A stretch of 64,000 nucleotides of DNA, from the NCBI GenBank assembly GCA_964016985.1, contig OZ024821.1, positions 10,994,550 to 11,058,549 of the forward strand, written 5' to 3'. Positions 1 to 12,700 of the stretch are shown here, piece after piece (the stretch's first letter is position 1; each line of letters starts with the position of its first letter). The notes under the pieces are model-generated. The model saw only the letters and a program-made list of their open reading frames with translations. It was not told the DNA's origin and did no database searches. Position numbers and translations under genes: made by a program. This stretch comes from Anodontia alba (lineage: Eukaryota > Mollusca > Bivalvia > Lucinida > Lucinidae).

Positions 1-411
1 TTCAGCAGGCGGGAGCACAAAAGCCAAGAAAAAATTAAATATTGACTGTGAAATCATTTATGGAATTCTGTATGGGTATCTATTCATTTACTAGCGATAC
101 ATGTATGAATTGAAAGCAAAACGTTTTTAATTCAATGAAAGATACCTTTATTTAAATTAAATAAAAAAATACATTGATTGAAAACAACCTATACAGTTTT
201 GCTTAAAAACCACACTTTTTGCTGTCAGAAAGTAGATTTTATTCAATAGTTTGAATTTTTAAAACTCTCATTCAGTAATCAAATAGGCCGCATCTTGACA
301 ATTGTATGAAACTTTTAAACATCATTAACTTCCTTAGTTTGTATCAGATTTTGGTCAAATTTGCATTAAAATGCATTGTTTATCACAATTTTTTTGATCT
401 CATATGCATTT

Positions 412-614
412 TACCATAATAACCCTATATTTTGGGACAGACAGGCCTGAGCAAACAGTGTACCCACAGTTCAGATGCTTCAGGGTCTACTCTGATTGCC
501 ACTTTTCTAGCACTGTTTTAGACATATCAACAGTTAGTAAAATAGACTTTATCAAATTTTAGGGCATGTATGGTAAGGAGTTAAGGTGTTTCAATACTTA
601 GGGTAAATACAGTA
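412..614. mobile_element. MITE family F1 (TATTTACCC termini), degenerate copy
   Basis: Starts with a degraded ACC-TA-TTA-CCC terminus and ends with TTAGGGTAAATACAGTA, its inverted counterpart. Inside are the family marks: the GACAGGCCTGAGCAAACAG segment, a weakened hairpin core and the TTTTAGACATATCAAC segment. It lies in the downstream intron of the CCDC183-like gene. Confidence 0.65.
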
Positions 615-670
615 TGTCAATGTTTCCATTTCCTCCTCAATCAGTTAATTAGAAATATGCAGTCACTTAC

Positions 671-701
671 CACTTGTATCACTTAGAAGGTTAACTCTTG
701 G
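671..701 (-). CDS. CCDC183-like gene, short coding exon 8
   Basis: A 31-base micro-exon between CTTTTTCAG and GTAAGTG. It reads PRVNLLSDTS plus one base (phase 1), in frame with exon 7. Both splice sites are strong, but an exon this short rests on those signals alone. The next exon would lie left of the window. Confidence 0.55.
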
Positions 702-3700
702 CTGAAAAAGAAAAAGAAGAAATGCACAAGAAGAAGTACCATATATCAAAAAGAATTTAGTAATATATTTTCAGCCTATATAGTTTTCATGGTACATGTA
801 TATGGTCATTTTAAAACAGAAGTGATGTACCAAGTGAGAAAATGGCCCTTATGCCTTTGAATAACTATTCAAAACGTTTATCAGTAAAAACATATACATG
901 CACTGTACTTACTCGTCTTTCAGTTCGATCTACAGTTTCTTTACGTTTTTCTACATCCTTACGAGTCTCATTGAGCTTTTGATCTCTGGCTCTTTTTGCT
1001 TGATACATTTCTTTCTCCATGGTGTGTAAGTCACTCTGAAAAATGAAGTCAACTGTTGTACTCTGGAATAGGCTATTCCTGAAGTTGTCCTTATCAGTGT
1101 TCTAACTCTTTCAAGGTCAGGGTCAGGGCAATCTCATTCCAACCATCATAAGACCCCAACACTGTTTTTAACCTGTTTTTAACTTCACTCATTCTGCACT
1201 TACACCTTCAATCTTTTTATCATGTCTCACTTTCTATCCCTTCCAAAATCTGGCCCCAGTTGTTCAAAACTAATGATGTCATTAGTTAAATTATTGTTAA
1301 AACTTTGATCATTAAATATCGTACGCTAATATTTTTGCTGAACAAAAGGTGAGTAGCTTTTGCATTTGCAAAAGCTACTCACATTGTTTTTCAGCAAAAA
1401 TACCTGTGAATTAGATATTGTACTTACTAGAACAGTTAACATTTTGACCACTAACGAGCTTGATAAGCTAACAATGCTTTGAACATACGGGCCCAGACTT
1501 TTATTCTTGCACTGACAGCGCAACTGCACTTACCGTATTTACCAAATGTATTCGGACAGACAGGCCTGAGCAAACAGTATAGACCCAGATGAGACGCCGC
1601 AGAACGCGGCGTCTCATCTGGGTCTGCACTGTTTGCCACTCATCCAGCAATTTTTAGACACAGTATCGGGTAGTGAATTGTACTGGTTCAAATTTTAGAA
1701 CATATATGGTAAGAAGTTGAGGTGTCCAAATACTTAGGGTAAATACGGTAATACTCAGAAGCGGGTGGTGCAGTATATGGGCCTCGCCAAGCAAAAAGGT
1801 GTTTTCGAATATACAAAACATGATTCATCCCATGCATGTGTAAAGTCTCATCAGGGTATTTGCTCTTTATTGATTCTGTAGTATCCAATGATTGTTAGCA
1901 GAGAGCAAAGGCCCTGATCAGACTGCACATCCATGCAATCTGATCTGGGCCTTCAGTCTCTGCATATGCCCCAAAACATGTTTTTGCATGTTGTGGCCCA
2001 TATGAAGATAGAAAATTCTTGCACAACAGGTAAGGAAATCCTGGGTTTTACCCTGGGATAGAAATTTTAATCCTACCCAGATTACCCCTGGGTAACATAA
2101 AAATCGAGAATTCTCACAAGTTTTGATATATATGTACACTGGTTGTATAGGACATCATGTATGCCATCGTTAGGTTGAGGTCAGTGATATCACAATATGG
2201 TGGAAGTCTGCAATCGAAGTGACTGCATTATTAAAATTCCATGTTCAGAAATGAAAGGTATGCAAGAAAAAGAATTCATCATGGGTGTGGGGTAGATAGA
2301 AAAATCTGTCCCTCGGGATGACAGTCTGGCATCACTCTGCAAGCCTTGTGATGCCAGACAGTGACCCCTAGGATGGATTTTTCTGTCTATCCTTTACACC
2401 ACGAAAGATTCTTATAATATTGCATCAATGAACTACTTAACCCATTACTCTGCTGCAGGCAACAGTCAGTAGAAAACAAATGAATGATGACATCATGCAT
2501 GCATAGCTTCAGATAAGACACTTTTTCAAAAGTATTGATATTGTTCATAGTTCTCCACAAGAACATGCTGTGGGTTATAAATTGGAAGCACACATGTCTT
2601 GGAGAAATAACAAAATATTTATTTGGATTCTCCTTTTATCTGGAGCTATAAATGTATTCATCTTACTTTTTACTGATTATCTATTAACCCTGAAAAAGGT
2701 TAAGCAAACATTTGAATTTTCCTTTTATTATATACATCTCTTTCGATAGATAGAGAAGGGGAAGTCGACGTCGACGCCATGACGTTCATGTTTTGTTTGT
2801 TGACTTTAGATATGACGTCAGAAACGCGCATTGGCCTGTAAACAATAAAATAAAAAGAATATTTACTCTTTTTCAGTGAATACCATAAAAATTTTCATCT
2901 TGTATAATGAAAACATTAAAAATAAGAAAAAAAGTAGTTCCAGATCTTATATTTTTCACTGCTCAGAGGAGTGAAAATATAAGTTTTATATTTTCACTGG
3001 TGAAAATTTAACTTTTTTGAAATATGCATTTTATTTCATTAATAATTCTCCCCAGCTAGCATTCTACGTAAATCTACATCGGGCCGTCATCGGCCAATCA
3101 GCTACCCTGACGGGCCGATGACGGCCCGATATAGATTTACGTAGAATGCTGACTGGGTCTATATTTCATTACTTTGTATATAATAAAACATGATTCAGTA
3201 AGTAAGATGTACATGTATATGCATATCAAATATCATTATTGGTGTTAACCCTTGCCCTGCTGAATTAATTAAGCTGCCACGCCCATTTCTAGTTTTCAGC
3301 TAATCAGATTACTTGATCCAGATTGTTGATATAAATTCACATACTTAATGGCAAACAGTGCAGGTCCAGATCAGCTGGATCTATACCTTTTGCAAAGTAA
3401 TGGCATATCCAAGTTCACCAGGACCAGGGTTAACAAGAATGGTGTTCCATAAGAGAATTATGACTAGTCATTTGTGACAATGTCCACAGTATCCATTTGG
3501 CATAAATTGCCTCTTCAGGAAGTCTGACATTTGAATGGAGGTATAAGGCATAGGGTGGAAGCTGTCACCTGGGCACAAGGTGGCTGTAAATCGTACTCAA
3601 ATATCTTCTTGCAAACCGGATAAAGAAATCCTGGATTTAACTCTGGGATAGAAATTCTTATCCTACTCAGGTTATCTATCCTACCCAGGGTAAGATAAAA

Positions 3701-6700
3701 ATCGAGAATTCTCACGTGTTTGATATGCACTGGTTGTAATGGACAACACGTACACCATCATTAATGTTTAAGTCACTGAATGTAAAGACATCATTAAATG
3801 CCACAGTAATGTCATCACAATATGGCAGACGTCAGCAATCAAAGTGACTGCGTTTTTAAGGAACCTATGTTCAGAAATGAAAAGTACGCAAGAAAAAGAA
3901 TCTATCATGAGTGTGAGGGTAGATAATAATCCGTCCCTGGCAATCACAGTCTGGCATCACTCGGCAAGCCTCATGATGCCAGACAGTGATCCTCGGGACG
4001 GATTTTTCTGTTTCACCTCACACCAATCATAGATATTTATTGACTTACTAATCTAATCTAGACACAATAAATGCTACTTTTACCTTTCTTAACTTCACAA
4101 ATACTGCGCCTCAATACCGACAGGAGCATTTATATTTTGGATTTTCAACTGACTCTGATTATTGCACAATACCGCCATTAATCTGCTAGAATTTCTATCT
4201 TGTTTTTTTTTTTTTCTTTATATGTTATTTTGCAATATGTTTACTGTTACAGTAAATGGCATTGTTTATAATTTTGAGCTATTTAAATAAAGTGATGTTT
4301 TTCACAACTGCAGTGAAAATTCATAGGGATTCTTAACTAATTTCCAGATGTATATTAATCAATCGTTAGAATGTTATTTGGATAAATAGACATGCAAGTC
4401 CTGATGGCATAAATTTAAAATAAAAATTAAATTTTATTTATTTGAATACATCTCAAAATTAGCCATTAATGCAGACAAGGGATATATAAAATTGAGAAAA
4501 ATCAAACAGCAAATCTATACTCACCCTTGTTTCTTCACTAGACTTTATAGCTTTCCCCTGCATTTTTCTCAGTTCTGCTAACTCCGCAACAGAACTCTTC
4601 AGTTTTGTTTCTAACTCATCCAGTATAGCTGGGTAGGTGCGAACCTCCTTAAACAGTTTGAAAATGTATGTTTGTGTGAACTTTTTTTAATGTTTCGAAT
4701 TCGACGGCATCTGACATCTCATCAATATAATAACCAGGGCCCAGTTGTTCAAAGCGTCGTTAGCTTAACGAGCTCGTTAAGGGTCATTTTGTTAACTGTT
4801 TTAGCGGATTCAATATACAATATTCTGATATTTTTGCTGAAAAAATGTGAGTTGCTTTTGCAGTGCAAAAGCTACTCACATTTTTTCAGCAAAAAGTTTC
4901 AGCATATTTGCGTATCACTCAATTAAAATTTTAACGAATCGTTAACTAACGACATTGTTAGTTTTGAACAACTGGGCCCAGGGTTGTGGAATTATCAGAT
5001 TTTGTTACTTGCTCATGAACAAGTAACTAGTCAAAATCCACTTGTCCAACTAAGACTGACTTGCCCAAATATTGACATTTCCATTATTTCTCGAAGAAAA
5101 CATATGTTGTGGGTACTCATTAGAATACATCTTACAATCAAGATATTCTTCTTAGCTAGAGATATGAACTCATTAACAGTTTAACAAAAATGTTGTCTTT
5201 TTTTTTTTCTGGACATACACTTTTTTGTTAACAAAAATTTCATAATTTTTTTCTTCTTTTTTTTTTTCATTTGTTTTTTGGTCATGCTTTAAGCTGTATA
5301 GCATGCTGGGTAAAAAATTCAGCAGACAATATGTTGAAATATACTTTTCTTATTTTACCCAGAATGCAGACTCTTTCCTACAAATATGTACCAATCAAAT
5401 GCAAAACAAGATTTTGCTTTACGTGACTATGTGTGCTCTGATGGCCAATCAATTATTAAGAACAGTTGTGAAATGTGATCTATTAAACAGACTGTACTTG
5501 AATATTTACTTGTAGCTATGACAAGAAGGATAAACAAGAGGACCAATGATCCTGTAGCTAACCTGATGGTAACATCTTTAAAGAATAAAACATATGTATA
5601 TGGTAGCCGCTACAGTTTTCAAAACCTTTGGTCTCTGTATCTTACAGTAACTTGGTATGAAATTTAGCTCTAATTAATTTTGCAAATCAAAAACTTCACA
5701 TAAAATATGGCTTTAATAAAGTCACATACCAAATATCAAAGGCCTGTGCCTTCTAGTTTCACACAAGAAGATTTTTAAAGTTTTTCACCTATGTAAGATT
5801 GACCTCTGGAACAGAGCAATTTTGACCTCAAGGCCATAATTTGAACAACCTTGGTAAAGGCCCTCTGGCTGAAGCTACATGCCAAATATCAAATGCCTAG
5901 GGCTTCTAGTTTTTAGAAAAAAAAAGATTTTTCAAGTTGATTTTACTATCATATCATAATCGAATTTTTGATTAACGTACAGGTACAGGGGCAACATCCA
6001 CATCAGTCGGCCCCCTTCCAGATAGCTGGCTTGCTGCACACCTATCATGAGGGTTGATATCTGAGAGCTTCCACTCTCTGCAATCCCTCTCTGTCAGCTG
6101 CTTCCATGTCATTTTGGGCCTCCCAGGCCCAAACATTCCATCAACCTGTATGTCAAAGGCTGTCTTGACTGCACCATTTGAGAGTTCCACATGTCCATAC
6201 CATTGGAGTCTTTTCTCCTTCAGAATGAGGTCCAGATCCTCAATACCAAGCCGCACAAGTAGCTCATTGGACCTGGTAGTGACAATGTCTTGTGGCCTGA
6301 CATTGCAGATCTGTCTGATCATTGCCCTGTCATTTCCCTCCAGACGCTGGAGGTTTGGCTTTGTCAATGGCCAAGTCACCTGGCATGGAGCATTGCGCTC
6401 TGCACACAAGAGCTGTACACACGGCCACGTGTTTTGAAAGAGAGGTGGCGTGAAGAGAGAACTGGTAGCAGATCCTTGAACTTCTTCCAGGCTGTTTTCA
6501 CACGTGTTGTGGTGGAGAGTTCACAGCCACCTGCTGCTGAGAGCATGTCTCCTAGGTAGCAAAAGGAAGCTACCACCTCAAGCTCGACCTAGACTTCCTT
6601 CTGTGGTCTGCCATCCAAGGGGCCTGCAGTTCTCTGGCACCATGTACATCAGTAGTCAGGGTCATTTTTCAAGCGCTTGAGCCCACTGCATTTCTTGTGC

Positions 6701-9700
6701 ACCCAGTGCTTGCAGCCATTGCAGAAGATGCTGTTGCTGCCCACTCCAGTGCGACAGATGGCGCATGGAAACTCGCCTGAACTCTGCAGGAGGTCCAGTC
6801 CCGTACCGCAGATCATGATCTTTGTCTTTCCTGCATTTACTCTCAGTCCTTTCTTCTCCATTGCTTCTTTCCAAGTCAAGAGCCTCCTGACACATTCCTC
6901 AAGCGATTCAGCAATGATAACAAGGTCATCGGCATAGAGGTCCTCCCAGGGGATCCCAGAGCGGAACTCTCGTGATAAGGCTTCAAGCAGAATGATGAAG
7001 AGCAGCGGGCTGAGTACTGATCCTTGGTGAACACCAACCTTCACTTCAAACTCTTCACTGTACCTTTCACCAACACGGACACGGCTCTGCGCATTTGCAT
7101 ACATCCCCTGCACCAGTCGCACAATCCACTCCTCCACACCATGTTTTCTCAGTGCCCACCAGATGACCTTCCAAGGTACTCAATCAAATGCCTTCTCCAG
7201 GTCTAGGCAAGCCATGTAGAGTCTCTTGTTGGCAGCTAGATACTTCTCTTGCAGCTGCCTGACAACAAAGATTGCGTCTGTAGTGCCTCTGCCTGGGACG
7301 GAGCCAAACTGGGAATTGTCGATTGACACCAACTGTCTGATGAGGCTGTCCACAATCCTCTTCAGGATTTTCATAACCTGCTCTGTCAGCTTGAGACCAC
7401 GGTAGTTGCCTCTTTCCAATGCGTCCCCTTTTCCCTTGTAGAGGCAGACAATGAAACTCTGCTCCCAGTCAGAGGGTACCTTGCCATCACAAATGATTGC
7501 AACTGCGAGGTCACGAATCATGGAGGCGCCCATGTCACCGGCGGCTCGTATCATCTCCACCACTATGCCTGATGGGCCCAGTGCTTTGCCAGCCTTCATC
7601 TGTGAGATAGCCTTCTTAACCATATGGTGATTGGGATGGATGGGCCTTCCACTGGTGGTTGATATGACAGGTGGTCTGGGTCCCAGTCAAACTCAATGTT
7701 GAGAAGCCTTTGGTAGTGCTCTAGCCAGGCCTTCTGCTTTGAGTCTTCGCTCATTGACATCTCTCCTGCATCATTCTTCACAGGTTTGTCACCAACAACA
7801 TCAGTGTTCTCTCTTCTAAACTGGTTAGCAAGGCGGTAGACTTCTGAAGACTTGGGGTCAATATTCTCGTAGACCTTCTTGTTGGCTTCTTGACGAGCAT
7901 GGTGCACTGCATGTCTGTCATTTCATTTGGCTGCATCGTATGATGCCCTAGTGCCTTTACCAGCCTTCCAGGCCTTGAAAGCTGTCTGCTTGGCAGCAAT
8001 GGCCTTTTCCACGTGTTCTTTCCACCACCAGGTTTAAAGACGCCAATGGTGTGGCCGAGTTGTGCCACATACCTCCTCAGTTGTCTTGAGCAGTCCAGTC
8101 TTGATGTTGTTCCAGATATCCTCAGTGGTCCCATCAGCTACACCTGCAGATGTGCTCACATGCAAGTTGAAGACCTCCTGGAAATGATTGCTTGTCTGAG
8201 GGTCTTTAAGCTTCCAAACTTTGAGGCGAGGGGTGAACTTGCGCTTGGATTTTGGAGGCACACCAATCCTCATGTCACATACAAGAAGTCAATGTTGCAG
8301 AACTACTTCCTCACCAGGGATCACTTTTACATCTGTGACAAGTTTGCGCATGGTCCTATGGAAAAGGATGATGTCTATCTGCGTGGCTATGTTTACCGAC
8401 TTGTACATGATGAGATGGCTGTCACGTTTCTTGAAACGTGTGTTCCCAAGAAGCAGGTCAAATGCTAAGGCGTACTCTAGGATCTCTCACCCTCAACATC
8501 TGGTTCCGGCCTGCCATACCCCATCCCACCATGCACTTCCCTGTATCCAGTGCCTGCACGGCCCACATGGCCATTCCAATCTCCACATGGGATCAGAAAT
8601 TCTGATGCTGGGATCCTGGCAGTCACAGCACATAGCTGATCAAAGAACAGGTCCTTAACCTCATCACTTAGACCACTCTGTGGGGCATACACAGACAGAA
8701 AGGTAACCACATGCTGGCCAACTATGAGTTTCACTAGAATGATCCTGTCGGAGACTCTCTGAACAAACACTTTCTCTATCCACTCTTCTGCCACAAACAC
8801 GCCTACACCAGCAGTGCCTTTGTCGTTTCCTGACCAGCAGAGCTTGTACCTAGTGTCCTCGCACTTGATTGTGCGGCAGTTGCCACCACGGTATCTGGTC
8901 TCCTGAATGCAGCAGACATCCACTTTCCTGCGGGACAGTGTTTCCACTACCTTGCAAACTCTTCCTCTCAGGGTGTTTACACTGAGTGTTCCCACCCTAA
9001 ATTTCCTCAGGTGCTTGCTGGATTCACCACAATGGCCTGCCTCCCACACCTGACAGGAGGCCAAGCCGGAGATGTTACCAACAGAACTTTGATGTCTGTT
9101 AGCACTGCATAACTCTGAACCTATTTTTCTGCTTGCCATGTAAGATTTTGGAACAATTGTTTTTTTTACGGGATCGCCTGTCCTAGCTGACATCCCAACT
9201 CAGTTCTTTTACGGCATCTGAGCATGCGCGCCGTTCCCGCACTCGGGCAGTGTGCTTTGCCGTTGTCCTTATAAAGAAAGGATCGTCCGCCAAACCACAA
9301 CAGCTAGAACACCAAGCCATCAGTCTGTAGATGATTGCTGCCTAGCTCTGCCACCCAGGTTGTGGCAGCCTCTTTACCCTGAAGGTGGGGAGGCAACTGT
9401 GATAGAGGGCAGCCTCACATTCCCACACTCATATTGAGTGTCACAGCTGGATGCAGTTTTACGTCATACCCAGGACACTATATTCAAGTTTTACCCTTTA
9501 TGGGTCTATGTAAAACAAGTGACCCCCAGGGTTGAGCCATTTTTTACCCGAAGGCTTTAATTTCAACAATCTTAGTAGAGGTCTATTAGATAAAGCTATA
9601 TACCAAATATCAAAGCCCTTAGCCTTCTAGTTTCAGAGAAGAAGATTTTTTTAAGTTTTTCCCTATATGAGTCTACACAAAACAAGTGAGTCCTAGGGCA

Positions 9701-12700
9701 GGCCATTTTGACCCCATGGCCCATTAGATGAAGTAAAATACCAAATATCAAAGGCCTCGGCTTTCTAGTTTCAGAGAAGTTTTTTAAAAGTTTTTCCCTA
9801 TATAAGTCTATGTAAAACAAGTGACCCCTGGGGCGGGACTATTTTTGACCCCAGGGTTAGAATTTGAAAAATCTTGGTAGAGGAGTACAAGATGAAGCTT
9901 ATATTAAATATCAAAGGCCTGGGCTTTCTAGTTTCAGACAAGAAGATTTTTTAAATTTTGCCTATAGGAATCGTTGTAAAAAAAATTAACCTCTCTGTGT
10001 AAAGGTCAAGGTCAACCCAAGGTTATAATTTTTTTCAAACTTTATTGGGCTTATGTCCCCAATGCTGCATACCAAGCCCAAGAGCCATCGGAGAAGATGT
10101 TTTAAAGGTTTTTTACCATCTTGGCCATGTGACCCAGATGCAGGAAACAAACTTCCATTGCCCCTAACAATTGAGGCACCATATGAAATTTGACTTTGAT
10201 TGGCCCTTTGGTTTCAGAGGAGAAGACATCTGAAGAGTTTTACCCTATATGAGTCTATGTAAAACAATCCACCCCTGGGGCAGGGCTATTTTTGACACCA
10301 GGGCTATAACTTGATAAAGCTACATGTCAAATATCAAAGGCCTGGACTTTCTACTTTCAGACAAGAGCATTTGTAAAGCTTTGCCTAAAGGAGTATGTGT
10401 AAATGATAGAGTCTGCCTAAAATATAAGCTCATCTATGAACCTGAAGGTTCAGATGAGCCAATAAATACCAGCGCTATATGAAATACACGGCAACCTGTT
10501 TATATAACACTATTGCTGGGATCTAAAGAAAAACCTGTGTTAGTGAAACAAAATCTATAGATTATACAGAAAAATAACCATTTATGATTAGAAAAAAAAT
10601 GGTCATTTTTCGAAATAATCTGTACATGTAATTAATTAATGCTTATCACTCTGGGTAAAATTTTCAGCAGACCACAAACTGAATATATTTATCTTATTTT
10701 CTTGGAAAAGGGAAAAATAAAAAAAAATATTTCAAAATGTCACCTGCTGAAAATGTTACCCAGAGTGCTATTAAAGCATTAATCAATGCTCCTGATAAAG
10801 AAAGTACAGTTACTCATAGCCAATTTCAAATCTTGCCAGTTCTGGATCAGAAAACCATAGCATATATAGATATAAGGTTTGAAAGTGGAATCAAAAAGTG
10901 ATCTATCCAAGCAAAAATTTATAAATTATATGGAAAAATGACCATTATTGTTAAAAAAAAAATGAAGTATATAAGTAAAATATATTGTACTTGCTGCAGT
11001 ATATCCAGGACAGCCTGGTATCTCCTGGTAATGTGTCTGGCAGCACCATATTTGATACATGCTTTGTCCATTTCATTTTGAATTCGTCGTATTTCCTGTA
11101 AGTATACAAAACATATACATTGCATGTTGTCGGTAGACAAAAAGACAGCAGTTTTATTCACTTCAGGGTGCAGGCTAGTGGCTTGCTGAATGACTGACTG
11201 CTGAAAGAGAAAATAAGAGTATATGTTGTCAATACATATTAAACCACCTATGAATTCATTGATTGACAATTAAGGCATGTTTTGTCCATTCCCAATTGAT
11301 GTATTACCACTCTGGGCTGGTCCTCAATATTAATAACTGCCAAGATTTGGCCAAGAATGAGCGTCCTAGTTGTCAGTTTCATGCATGTCCTACTGATCAT
11401 ATCTGCACATATTTTAGATCTACCATTAAGGAATAAACTGAACTGTTGTCTTGTCTGCACCCCACCATTATGTTGTGTTAACCTATCTTTCAATCTTTTA
11501 ATACAAAGAACAAAAACACATGCAAGAACAGCTACTGTGTTTCAATGTGCATAAGCAAACCTGATGTATCTAACATGGTTTCAATGATCAAGCTTTCTTT
11601 TATGCTTTTCAGAGAAATATAGTTATTTCTCAGTGAAATGGAAACCAATAATTTCACTGTTTCAAACAATGAAATTACAACTTTCAGACTTTCACTGTTT
11701 GGAACTACTTTTTTCTTTCAATCAAATTCCCCATGAATTCTAGGGCCAAAACCTCACAAAAAAATTTAAGATGTAGTATACGTGTCTAAAATTATGAGAA
11801 GAGGTTAATGTTCCATGCTCAAATTGCTGACATCACTTATTGCGCTGACATACTTGTCTGTTTACAAAAGTAATGTATTTGTCTGCAGGATGAAAGGGTT
11901 AAACTGAAATTAAAAAAAAAAAAAAAAAATCAAATGGATAAAAAAAGAATGAAGTTAAAATACAGTTAATTTCAGAAAATTTTGACACATTACATACTTA
12001 TTTTGGTCTAAATTTTGCTTCAGAAGCAGTCTCATCTGGGTCTGTGCTGTTTGCATATTCCATTTTGTCAGAAACTTTGGTAAAATTTTAGCAATTTACC
12101 ATTGGCCACTAAATTTAGTGCCAATACCAGATCTCCACAATATCAAAGCAGTGAAAGCACATATCAAGGTTGATGAAAATCTATTCAGATTTACACAAGT
12201 TATTGTCCTGAAAGTAAAATATGGATGTTTCGTGGGCAGATAACTGTCAAAAATTGACGAAAATTGCCCATTAGCAATCCCAAACCAGATCTCCACAATA
12301 TCAATGCACATTCTACACACAGCCATAATACCCTGCTACTGTTGTGCAGTGGGGTATTAAAATCGCCATAAAAATAAAGATCAAATAGGGCAATATAAAC
12401 TAAAACAAAAGATGTCAAATCAAAATGTGCATGTGCAAAGTATCATCCAGAGCCCAGTTGTTCAAAGCGTCATTAGCATAATGAGCTCGTTAAGGGTCAT
12501 TTCGTTAACTGTTTCTGCAGATTCAATACACAATATTCTGATATTTTTTGCTGAAAAAATGTGAGTAGCTTTTGCACTGCAAAAGCTACTCACATTTTTT
12601 CAGCAAAAAATTTCAGCATATTTGCGTATCACTCGATGTAAATTTTAACGAATCGTTAAATAACAATGTCGTTAGATTTGAACAACTGGGCCCAGGCCTT

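Larger units (their letters stand above)
5945..9470 (-). mobile_element. Non-LTR retrotransposon (RTE-like LINE), broken
   Basis: About 3.5 kb on the minus strand, inserted in a tandem array. The 5' side (9193 to about 8477) codes for an apurinic-type endonuclease: RVGTLSVNTLRGR, IQETRYRGG, SVYAPQSG and CGDWNGHVG. Reverse transcriptase follows, with AGKALGPSGI, the GVHQGSVLSPLLF block and the catalytic YADD, then a Cys/His cluster CAICRTGVGSNSIFC..CKHWVHKKC and a terminal RLQWYGHVE / GRPKMTWKQ block. No RNase H or LTRs are seen. The endonuclease start resembles what is often annotated as craniofacial development protein 2-like, a known RTE artefact. At least five frame changes or stops break the ORF, so it is dead. 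The 3' end near 5960 carries a short AT-rich tail; TTCAAGTT occurs at both edges and could be the target duplication. Confidence 0.88.

Noticed and set aside
6054..6437. Plus-strand frames across the LINE
   Set aside because: Antisense shadows of the LINE protein on the minus strand.
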